Of a DNA stretch of 64,000 bases, positions 24,239 to 36,100 are shown piece by piece. Every line of letters starts with the position of its first letter. Position 1 is the first letter of the stretch. Under the pieces are notes generated by a model, which was given only the letters and a program-made list of their open reading frames with translations, had not been told where the DNA came from and made no database searches. Location: contig JAZAYU010000008.1 of the NCBI GenBank assembly GCA_038501625.1, positions 8,184,938 to 8,248,937 of the forward strand. The letters are read 5' to 3'. The position numbers were made by a program, and so were the translations under genes. This stretch comes from Corbicula japonica. Taxonomy: Eukaryota; Mollusca; Bivalvia; Venerida; Cyrenidae.

Positions 24239-24928
24239 CATATAGCATTTATGTCACGTAAAGTACAATAAAATGTTTATCGTTAAAAGAGGATATCCAA
24301 TACATGGCTTGAAAGCGGAAGGTCGATAACTTACTTATCCGGTCTATAGCTTTCTCATACAACTTCCATCATAGTTTTCAAATAGCTGCAGAAATGGAGA
24401 GTAAGTTGGTATACCATCATATCTTGAATATGTTGCATGACCGTCCGTTCGTCGTGGGTTTCTTGTTGAATAATATGGTGTGAAAATACGTTTTGATTTA
24501 CGACCTCAACATCATCCGAACACATTTATCATATTACCAAAATGTGAAAAAGTGCAACTGCATTGTTGTGAAAATTCTATCTTTAAAATTGGTCCTGAAA
24601 GGCTTTGAAAAGTCTCGTGAATTCGCGTTTCATTTTTTTCAGCCCAAACAAATCTATTTTTTGGTCGTCGGATTAAATTTAATTTTATAAAGTCAAAACA
24701 TTTTTATGTATTATTAAATGGCAACAAATGGTGCCTTTAATCAACTTTTTAGATTCAGTTAAAATAAATTATTTAAATGTTCTTTCATAATTGAATTTTT
24801 GGAATCACAAGAATAAACTTTCCAATTGCACCCAAAACAGACTGCGAGCTTTCTACATGTTCAAAACAGACCTCTCGTACGTTAAAATGATAGATTTAAT
24901 GTGGCTTAATTTTTTCATTTACATCATA

Positions 24929-25136
24929 TCAAGTCCATGACATATAACATTTAACTGCCTCCAATACTCGTTTTAAAAATGATTTATCATCCTCGTGTCT
25001 TTCACGTGCAATATTATGGTAATTTTCTCTGAATTCGTTGTCAGAGTTAGGTTCGAAAGGTACTTGTTTGATTTTCTCCTCTAAACTAGAAAATGACTTG
25101 GGTCTGTCTCTGGTATCGCTCAATGCCGACAATATC
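24929..25136 (-). CDS. Last exon of the cysteine-rich gene
   Basis: It starts after TTTATTTCAG at 25137 and runs 68 codons to a TGA at 24931-24929. Composition is polar (SFSSLEEKIKQVPFEPNSDN, ENYHNIARERHEDDKSFLKR) with a final Cys at KCYMSW. A possible ATTAAA poly(A) signal lies ~30 bases further on (24900-24895). Confidence 0.6.
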
Positions 25137-28100
25137 CTGAAATAAACATAATAGTTGTTATCAGGGACTTACTGTAATGTATCTTATCTCACTTAAGTAA
25201 GATCTATCAAAATGTGTGATTACATAAATATGATGCTCTTTTCCTTTTATTATTTTAAATAAAACATTTTAAACTTAAAATGTAGATCTTACATAATTTA
25301 CATCAACTACAACCGTAGAACAGACAGTTATTTCTCATTTAAGGGGCAGGGGATAGTTTCGCACTTTGGTCCCGGTCGATTTTCTAAGTATTTGGGATAG
25401 CCGTGAATAAAATGCATTAAAATCATTGTTTGAATTAAAGATGGCATATTCTTTTATAATATTGTATAGTATATGAGATGTGAAATCTGATCACAGTGGC
25501 TCAAATGCATTGATGCTAGCTTTGTATGTTCTGAGTTGAACAGTTGCCGGATGAAAACGCATTCGGCCGGGCTGAATTTGAGAATACTTTGGGGGTGAGG
25601 TATTTCAATGTCAAATGCTGAAAAATCGAATCCGAATAGATGGTATTCCCGAAAATGAAGAAATAGAGGATATTTGTTTTTACCAGTGTAAGATAGAAAT
25701 ATATTTCACCGAGTGAGCTCCGGAATTGGTATTTTCACGAGTGGCGAAGCCACGAGTGAAAATACATAATTCCGGAGATCACGAGTGAAATATATTTCTA
25801 TCTTATACTGGTAAAAACAAATTTTCTTTTTATTTTATGCTTTTAGTGCATAATTTGTGTAAATTAGACAGAAACATTGCATGAAATGGCGCCAAAAACG
25901 TTTGTCTTCGACGTGACGTCATGATGTCATATGACCAAACTTGAGTCCGATTTCTAAACGTTCTCATTCAGAATGTCAGTGCATTTGGGTACCAACGTCA
26001 AAAAAACAGTGAAAATAAAAATGATATTCCACTGTTTGAAAACAGTGGAATACCACTTTTATTTCACCGGGAAAATTCTATATTTCACTGAAAAGCATAA
26101 AATAAGAAACTCGTTTCCACACAGAAAACAAAGTCTTAAAATACCTAAACCAAAGCATGCCGACACTGAAACTGAGAATAAACGATATTGAAATAGCTCA
26201 CAGATTAGGCAAAAGTAAAAATGGAAAGCCGAGACAAATTATAGTCCAGTTTTGCTCTAGAAACACAAAAACGGATATACTGAGCCGAAAGAAACAATTG
26301 AAAGGCACCGGAATTTTTGTTAATGAAGATCTAACGCAGCTTAATATGATGGTCTTAGCCTGTGTGCGTAAGAAGCAACCTGATGAAATAGAATCCGTGT
26401 GGACTATAAACGGAAACATATTCTATAAAAACAAATCAGGGACAATACATAAAGTTCTATATAAAGAATATAGAGATTGGATAGAACTTCCATGGCCGGA
26501 AGTAACCGAAAATACAGAGACAGGTACACCAAAAAAAGGCAAAACATGGAATAGTCCTACAGTGGGAAATACTGTTTCCAAATAGAAAATAGCGGGAGTT
26601 TTGGCGTGAAGTATACAATAGTGGAGTGTGCATTGACTTTTTACGCTTTACCGATTACAGATATACGAACCCTTTATACCTTTACAACTATTAAATGAAA
26701 CTCGCTTTTGCTAGGGAAGTGTATGTTTGTTGAGTTGATGGAAAATCTTTCTTACGATTATCATCCGATTATCGTGATAAAGATACATATTAATATACCC
26801 AAACAAGCAACGATTAAACAAAATCTTTTAAATAATATGGATGACAAATACAAATTTATGTTTGTATTGTTAAATATTGTATACACAATATAAATGTATG
26901 AATGCATTTTGTGTAGGTGTATATGCACATGTATGTATATGTATGAGTGTAAATGTAAGTATATATGTATGAATCCGTGTACGAGTATATACATATAATA
27001 CCAGCAACTGCTTAATAAAATATCTATTGTAACAATATAAACTCTACTGCAAACAAATCTAGGCTATACTATTTATAAACTGTAGATGTATATGCATATG
27101 TATGTATATGTATGGTTGCATACGTAAGTATATATGCATGAATATGTGTATGTGTGTATATATATAATGCAAGCAACCGTTAAATAAAAATATCTATTGG
27201 TAACAATATAGAAAGGCTTAACTGCAATTAAGCTGCAGTATGTATAAACTCTGTACGCTAATCTATCGAATCGTACGTCATTATTGTAACTACAACCATT
27301 AAGTAAAACTGTATACATTTTCAATTTATGTTTTCTTTGAAATAACAATATAACTACATATAAGGCAATGACAATTACAAATATATAGTCGATATTTTTC
27401 ATGCAACTCGGGTTGTATAAGTATTTGCAATTGTAATATATAACACGACATTTTGAACTGTTTTTGAATGCAAGTTATATTGTTATCTGAAACCGAAAGT
27501 CGCCAAATGTTTAACAACTTCAACAATAACAACAAATTACAACTATATATATGTATGTATATATCGTAGCGCATGATATAAATTAAAAGCCTTAAAAAAC
27601 CGAAATGAACAAAGTTGATGTTTAAAATGCTTGGCGATGGTCGCGTTTGGCAATTTCGTATATGTTTTTTAAGTAAATATTTGAAAATAAGATGTTACTC
27701 TTATTGAATTGGCAGATGTAATTGATAAATGTATGCATGCATATTGAACTAGCTTGAATACTAGATTGACTTTTTTAAAACGGTATATTCGCATTTTAAA
27801 TTGTCATTTGAAACAGTAGAGGCCAAAAAAGCCAATAACAGCATCGACAACAAAAACGGTCATCAACATTTACAATAGAGTCTAGTAAAAACACAGAGAT
27901 GACAAATGACGTCGATAGGTGCAATCTTTTTCCTGCTCTTTGTTTTTATACTGCATACACTAAATATATGTTACTGTATGTCAAATCATCACAAAGGTAA
28001 TGTGTTTGATATCTAAACAGCTTGCCAACTGCCGTGCTGGGCAACTTTATAAACGTTCTTTAGTTTTTTTTTGTTTCTTATGAAACAATTATATAGTTCA

Positions 28101-30091
28101 TATTACATGGACAAAATAGAACAATAGTTTATGTATTTGGAAATAAGAGCTATTTGTGTTGTATTAGTATATAATTGTTATATGTATTTATGTATTATGA
28201 ACTTATTTAAATACATTATACATAACAATGTAATGATTGTAATTTGACAATAGTAAATCCGCATTATAAAGTGTTATTTGAAACAGAAACAGAATTTCTA
28301 ACAACATCAACATCAAAAACAGTTAACAACACTAACAACAGTATAGTATAAGAGCAAGGATGACAGAAGACGTTGTTTTTGTGCAACTTTATTATTGCTC
28401 TCTGTTTAACTATACTTTAACTTGACTAAATATATTGTACCATATGACATAAATGTAAATGCATAAGTCAACATAAACGCAAAATCTCTGATATTTAAAG
28501 AGAATGAAAAGTGCCGTGCTATGCAACTCTATATACGTTTGTTGAATCATTTTAAACGTTTTTTTTTGTGTTTTTTTTTCTTTCTTTCAAAAAAGAAAAA
28601 AAAGCAAACGAATGCTTAAATATTTGGTAATAAAACGCAACGCGGGTTGTGTTACTTATGTTAATGCTATATGGAACTACGTTTTTCAATCAAAGTCGAA
28701 AGCATTATAAGTTAGTTTTTGAAATAAGTAGTAACCAAACAGTGAATAACATCAACTTTAAAAAAAGCATTAACAACAATAACAACACTGTATTTATACA
28801 ATAACAACACGAACATGAGATAACAGAAGACGTTGACTCATGCAAATATTGTTGTATGTTGTTTGTTTTATTTGTTATTATAAATATCTGAATTTGATAT
28901 TGTTTCTATTGACAACTGATGAGCTATTTGTTAATGAATAATTTTATATCAAAGAAGTTTTGATATAATCTAGCAAACATATGACATAAGTAGTAATCTA
29001 TTTCAACAAAATACTAAAGAGCTAGGTTTCACTATCACACAAATATGTATAATTACAATGTTTTTCTTCTACCCCTTGCAACTGAACAATTACACCATCT
29101 CTTCCCCAATATAACATGACTACAAAAGTATGTACATTTAACGTTAGAGGATTAATGGATTCTGTTAAGAGAAAACGCATTTTTACATGGTTGAAAGAAA
29201 AAACATACGACATTGTACTTCTTCAAGAAGTACATTGTAACGATAAAACAAAAACTATATGGGAGACTGAATGGGAAAGTAAAGCCTTTTTCAGTGGTAG
29301 CCAGTCAAATAGTGCCGGAGTATGTATACTACTCGACAATAATTTAAAAAATGCTGATGTTCAGTTTTTCGAAATAGTAGTTGGTCGTCTAATTGCAATA
29401 GAAATTGTTATTAATGAAAAAACATATACAATTATAAATATATATGGACCAAACAAAGATGACGTATCTTTATTTGAACAATTGGAATCTTTCTTAATTA
29501 AACAAGAAGAAAAAAGTATAATTATAGGAGGAGATTTTAATACAGTATTAAATCCATTATTAGATAAGAAAAATGGGAATATAAATATGCACGTCAAATG
29601 TAGACAAGCACTATTAAACATAATTGAAACTTTCCAATTAATCGACATATGGCGAGCAAAACATAATGATTTACGTAAATATACTTGGCATTCTAATCAT
29701 AGACCACCAATTTTTTCAAGGCTAGACTATTTTCTAGTAACGGATGAATTGGCAAACATAATAACTAAAACAAACATAGAAATAGGTTTTAACTCAGATC
29801 ATTCTATAGTAGACATCACAATTAATAACGTGAACAATAAAAGAGGTCGAGGCTATTTTAAACTGAACAATAGTATATTACTCGATAATACATATCAAAC
29901 TATTATCCGTAAATCAATTTTAGAAACTGCTGAAATTAATAAAGAAGCAAGTCCAAATGTTTTATGGGAAGTAATTAAAGGTAACATCAGAAACGAAACT
30001 ATCAAATTTTCATCAAACAGGAAAAAAAATAACGAAAAAAAAAGAAAACGATTTAAAGGAACACATACAAGCAATTGAACAACGACTTTTA

Positions 30092-30161
<70 letters not shown>

Positions 30162-33100
30162 TAAAAGAACAACTTCAAACTTCTAAAGATGAGTTTAACA
30201 GACTTTTAGAGAATAAAATTGATGGAATAATTCTTCGTTCAAAAGCAATAATAGTTGAATATAGTGAAAAAAACAGTAAATTTTTTGCAAATGTAGAAAA
30301 AAGAAAAGCCGAAAAGAAATTAATGTCACAATTATTAATAGAGGGAAAAATAGAAACAAACCCTGAAGTTATTCTAACCGAACAAAAAAAATATTTTGAA
30401 ACTTTATACGAACACAAGGATCAAGGAAATTCTATTTATGATTTTTATGATAAAACAATGTATACACTTACCGAACAAGATAATGAAATGTGTAAAGGAG
30501 ATAAAATAAATGAATATGAATCTGCAACAGCTTTAAAAGAAATGAATAATAATAAAAGCCCTGGATCGGACGGCCTCACCACCGAATTTTACAAAATATT
30601 TTGGAATGATCTCAAATTGTTTTTTATAAATTCAGCAAATTTCTCTTACGTTAATAAAAGCCTGACAGAACTTCAAACACAAAGTATTATTACTATGTTA
30701 CCAAAATCAAATAAAGATACGACACTATTAGACAATTGGAGACCTATAAGCCTTCTAAATACCGATTACAAAATTATAAGTAAAGTAATTGCAAATCGAA
30801 TTAAAAAAGTACTACCATTAATAATTGACTCAAGCCAAGCGGGATTTGTTAAAGGACGAAATATACATGACAATATAAGACTGCTCTTTCAACTGTTTGA
30901 AGATCTCGAAAATAAACCACATGAAGCTCTGCTCTTCTTTACAGACTTTAAAAAAGCTTTTGATACTCTGAATCACGATTTTTTGTTTGATACACTAAAG
31001 CATTTTAATTTTGATCAGTCTATTATTGAATGGGTAAAACTCTTTTATAAAGATGCTAAAAGTTGTGTTATCAACAACGGCCACTTATCCCCATTTTTCA
31101 ACATTAAGAAAGGAGTTCGCCAAGGCTGTCCACTCTCACCTTATCTATTTATACTGTGTATTGAACTTCTATCAAACTTTGTAAGAAAAAATCCTATTAT
31201 TAAAGGGTTAAAAATAAATGGCTATGAGTTAAAATCAGTCATGTTTGCAGATGATGCGACCTTTATAACAGATGGCTCCCGAAGATCCTTTGAAAAGCTT
31301 ATAAATATATTAGATAATTTTGGACATGTGTCTGGATTAATATTAAATGACAAAAAGTGTGTCGTATTGAGAGCTGGCTCTCTCCAAAACACGGATATTG
31401 AATATTGTACACATAAAAAGTTCATTTGGGAATCTCAATCGGCTAAGACTTTAGGAATATCTTTCTACAATAATACAGAACTTAATTATAAAAATAATAT
31501 CGATCCGAAAATAAAAGAATTTGTTAATTGCCTTAAGCAATGGCAACATAGAAAACTTACACTTCTAGGAAAAATCACGGTTATAAAATCATTTGCGCTA
31601 CCTAAATTAACATATATAATGTCTGCATTGCCAAACTTGGAAGCTAATACCGTAAGATCAATCGAAAGATATGCATATGATTTTCTTTGGGATGGAAAAC
31701 CTGACAAAATAAAACGTGCAACTATAAAACAGCAGTACAGTAAAGGAGGTTTAAAAATGGTTGACTTTGAAAAATATATGTTGTCTTTAAAGGCAACATG
31801 GGTCAAAAAGATACTAGATGATAATAATAAAACACTAATAAAAGATATTTTTCTTTCAAAATTAAATTCTTTTGGAAACAAATTAATATTTGAGTGCGAT
31901 ATAGATGAAAACGAAATAGCAAAAAAACTAAAAAACTGTATATTTTTAAGGGATATAATACTCTCATGGAATAAAATATTAAATATTAAGCGAAACAGCT
32001 TACCGAACAAAGAAATCATATGGAATAACAAAAAGATAAAAAACATTCAGGGAACCTTTTTCTATAAAGAATGGTTTGATAAAGGTATTAAATACGTAGA
32101 ACACTTATACGATTTTCGCAATAATTCGTTTTACTCTTTTGAAGAAATGAAGCGCATTTATGACATCCAACCAAAAGATCAATTAAAATATAATATTCTC
32201 ATATCATGTATTCCAAAATTCATCAAAACAAATATCAAAATAGAGGATTTAAATAAAGAAGATACGAATAAATCTTATTTACAAAAAAGCGTCAAACAAA
32301 AACATGTTAACAAATATTTCTACAATATGCTGTTAAAAACAGAAAATAACATACAAATTCCATCCCAAACAAAATGGCGAGATATATTTAATAGCACCAC
32401 ATTGAACTGGGAGGATAATTATAATAATATATTTAAAGCAACAATTGATACTGTACTCAGGAACTTTCAATATAAATTCATTTTCAGAATAATACCCACC
32501 AATAAACTTCTCATTAAACAAAAATTAGCATGTTCAAATTTATGTGATTTTTGTTCCATGAATGTGGAAAGCATAGAACATTTGTTTTGGGAATGCAGTC
32601 ACGTACAAACGTTTTGGAAGAATGTAAAAGACTATTTAAAACGAAACAATATAAACGAAGACATTAATTATCTTAACATCTCTTTTCTTAAATTTAACAA
32701 AGGGCCTAACGAAGCAGCTCTCAAATGTATTATTTTAACAGCGAAATATTTCATATTTCTTAATAAATGTAACAAAAGAATACCAAATATAGATGGATTT
32801 CTAAAATATTTGACAGAGAAAATGAAAGTTGAAGAATTCATAGCAAACTCAAAAAATAAAATCGATACACATAGACAGAAGTGGTTAAATTTCCTCTAAC
32901 AAATACAAACACATAATAAAATAACAAATAATGACGATTCTATTTGTATTGTTCAGAACAGCAAGGGGTAGAAAAATCTTCTTATTTTTCTTTTTTTTTC
33001 TCCATTAACTTCCATTTAATTGATGTATTAGTTTATAATAACACTTATTGTCAACTCGCTGGTTTTTCCTGAGTATGAATGATGAGAGGGTGAATGGGTG

Positions 33101-36100
33101 TAAGACTGAGAGGATGTATGAATGCAGAAAGGAGTGAAAGTTAGCGAGAGAGAATGAGTGAATAAAAATAACAGTTCGAAAAGAACATATTGATTATATC
33201 TTGTTAACCATCTACTATTACGATATAACAGGTTACCAAATATTTTATGTTGTAATTTGATATGTTCTTTGGAATTGATAAAAAAACTGAATAAAAAAAA
33301 AAGAAAAAGAAAAATCGAAACGGATGGGAGACACTTTCCAGCTGCTAGGGAGATTAGGGACACATAAAATATTAGCATGAAAGGGATTTTATTTGAAAAA
33401 TCATTGCAGGAAATATTTTGCAGGTTCTCAAATATGTAGAATTTCGGCCAAATTTGCATTGGAAAATCAGGACTTGGGGTGACTTTAAATGCCTGTGTAG
33501 ATCAAACGACTGGTTCTGTGGAACAGTTGGTTGTGGTTTGTAAAAAGCTAGACCCCTGCAACACAGAAAGTACGACAACACAATTTTAGCTGTGCAAAGT
33601 TTTTATTTTTGGTCAATGTAAGCTTGCACGGGGTCCCAGACTCTGACGGAAGCCTCGGAAACTGTCCCCTGCGCCCTTATGAAGACTGTTTATGTTAAAG
33701 ACATTTAAACTTTTAGCACAGAATTAAGAAGAGCATGAAAACAGTTTTATGATTATGAGGCCTGATGACGGCTCGAAAAAACCGTATATAGGCTATAGTG
33801 GTTTTCCCCTGTAAACTATTTTTAGAAACAGTCAATACATGAAGCACAATTAATAACGTTCTCAAAATTATCTTTAGATGTTATTATAGTGAAGATTTAA
33901 GCAGACTGTACTGTATCTATGTTGTATCCTCCGGAGAGCAGAAATGTTATCAGCATATGTAGCAACCGACACCGGGCCCATTTAAAATAAATTGTGGAAA
34001 TCGCTGGGCAACATTACATGTTCACTTTTAAGTAAAAAAAATGAGCAAACTTAAAGTGTATCATTATTGTTCGTTTTAAGTTTGAATATCTTGAAGGGGG
34101 AGCGAACATATTCGAAGAAATTTCTTGGAAATCAATATAAATTTCAAATCAGTTTTAACTCATAAAATCAATATAGAAGGCACCGGCAACTATGGGAGAG
34201 ACACGCATCCATGGGAACCAGTATTTTGCATCTTGTTTCTGTTTTATTCAGATACCATTTCTGATATTACTGGTTCGGAGATAAATGCGATAATCTTCGG
34301 TGTGAACAAACGTTTGGTAAAAGAGCCCCAGCAAGGACTAAGTAGTGTTATTTGAAATTTGTGCCCATTACTTTCGCGATGCCGTCCAGTGAGTCATATT
34401 ATCTTAAACAGAACAGAACACAACAAATGATTTATTTTCCCTGGTGTATAGACATACAACAAGGGCATATAACAAAAAGCACTATAATAGTAAGCCATGC
34501 GAGTCTTTAAGTACAATGATTCAACTGTTTAGTTTATACCACAGGCGTCCGTATCATTGTTAAAAAATAAAATTCCAATAAAGAAAAAAAGTTTGTTTTG
34601 TTTTTTTGATATATATAAATAAAGGTCCCCATGTAGCGGGTCCCATACACTGATAGTGACCTCAAAGAACTGAAAAATTTTGTCATTTAAACAAACAAAT
34701 CTAGCTGAAACAATACAGCAATAGATGAGTCTTGCATTATGCTAACATGTCGCGAAAACCGATTGGAATTTCCTCAAACCGATTGTTTGCTAGAGCTTTT
34801 CATATCGGCTCAAACATAGCCAAACATTTTAGTCGACAACGATGAGGTGATCGCAAAAAACCATTTCGATCTCAAATTTTGCAACGATTTCTTCGCTTGG
34901 CTGGTAGTCTAAAACGCCAGCCAATCGGAAAAACAATTGCAAAAAATGACATCGTCGTATTCCGTAAACTTACCGAAACCATTCGGAAGCATCATGGCTG
35001 TCAAAGTAAATATTTGAGACGACGCATCCAAATACAAAGAGGATTTTAGCGTTAGATCGAGAAAAGGAACAAGTTGATGGTAGATAATGATTGAAAAATA
35101 TGTATTTAATGTATGGGCCGTGTGAATATTTCATAGAAGCGGAAATACACTAGGTAATACCGTAACCAAAATGTTTTTTTGCGATCACCTCATCGATGTC
35201 GACTAAAACGTTTGGCTATGTTTGAGCCGATATGAAAAGCTCTAGCAAACAATCGGTTTGAGGAAATTCCAATCGGTTTTCGCGACATGTTGGCATAATG
35301 CAAGACTCATCTATTGCTGTATTGTTTCAGCTAGATTTGTTTGTTTAAATGACAAAATTTTTCAGTTCTTTGCGGTCACTATCAGTGTTTGGGACCCGCT
35401 AAATGGGGGCCTTTATATATATACATATGTATATATATATATATACAAAACTTTTTTTTTCTTTATTGGAATTTTATTTTTTAACAATGATACGGACACC
35501 TGTGGTTTATACATAGTTTAGGTGATAAATTTAGTCACAATATAATGAACATGTTCATGTGATAAGTGCACGAGTCACAGGGACGGCCCTTACCAATGCA
35601 AATTGTATATATCAGGAATGATCGATTTCAAAATATCTAAATATCTTGACAATCAAATACTTCACTGCCCAAGGTTATAAAACAGAGCTTGGAAACCAGT
35701 CTCAAATCTCAAGCATCTGATTGGCTGAAATGGCGACCAGCCAATCAGATGCTTGAGATTTGAGACTGGTTTCCATGCACAGTTTTATAACCTTCAGCTC
35801 AGAAAGATTAATGATTTTATGGAACATTTAAGGCATTTGTCACAGCTCAACATGCATTGTGACGGTCTCGTAATTGTGATTAATATTTTTAAAAATATTA
35901 TACTCGTAAAGGATACACGGGTCAAGTATGTGTTATAAAATATCCTATTGCAAGCCATTTAAGGTACAGGAATGAAAATAACTTACCTGGATCTTTTACT
36001 GAAGGAGAAATTAGAATCGCAACAAACTGGTAGGATCTCGTAAATATACTCAAAATATCTGAAATATAACGTTTTATTAGAAATTGTTTAAAGGTCATCC

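Larger units (their letters stand above)
25615..33316 (+). mobile_element. L1-like LINE, 5' truncated, antisense in host intron
   Basis: The + strand is A-rich and holds an ORF1 remnant (25588-26585, split by a foldback insertion), a 2.5-kb repeat-rich spacer, and a nearly complete ORF2 (29116-32899). It ends in an A-rich tail (about 33285-33316, GAATAAAAAAAAAAGAAAAA). The order ORF1-ORF2-A tail and the domain content are those of the L1/Tx1 group. The spacer is unusually long, so ORF1 and ORF2 could instead come from two insertions. I could not find a target-site duplication. Confidence 0.75.

Noticed and set aside
31486..32046. 186-codon minus-strand frame
   Set aside because: Antisense shadow of LINE ORF2, hydrophobic because the sense strand is A-rich.
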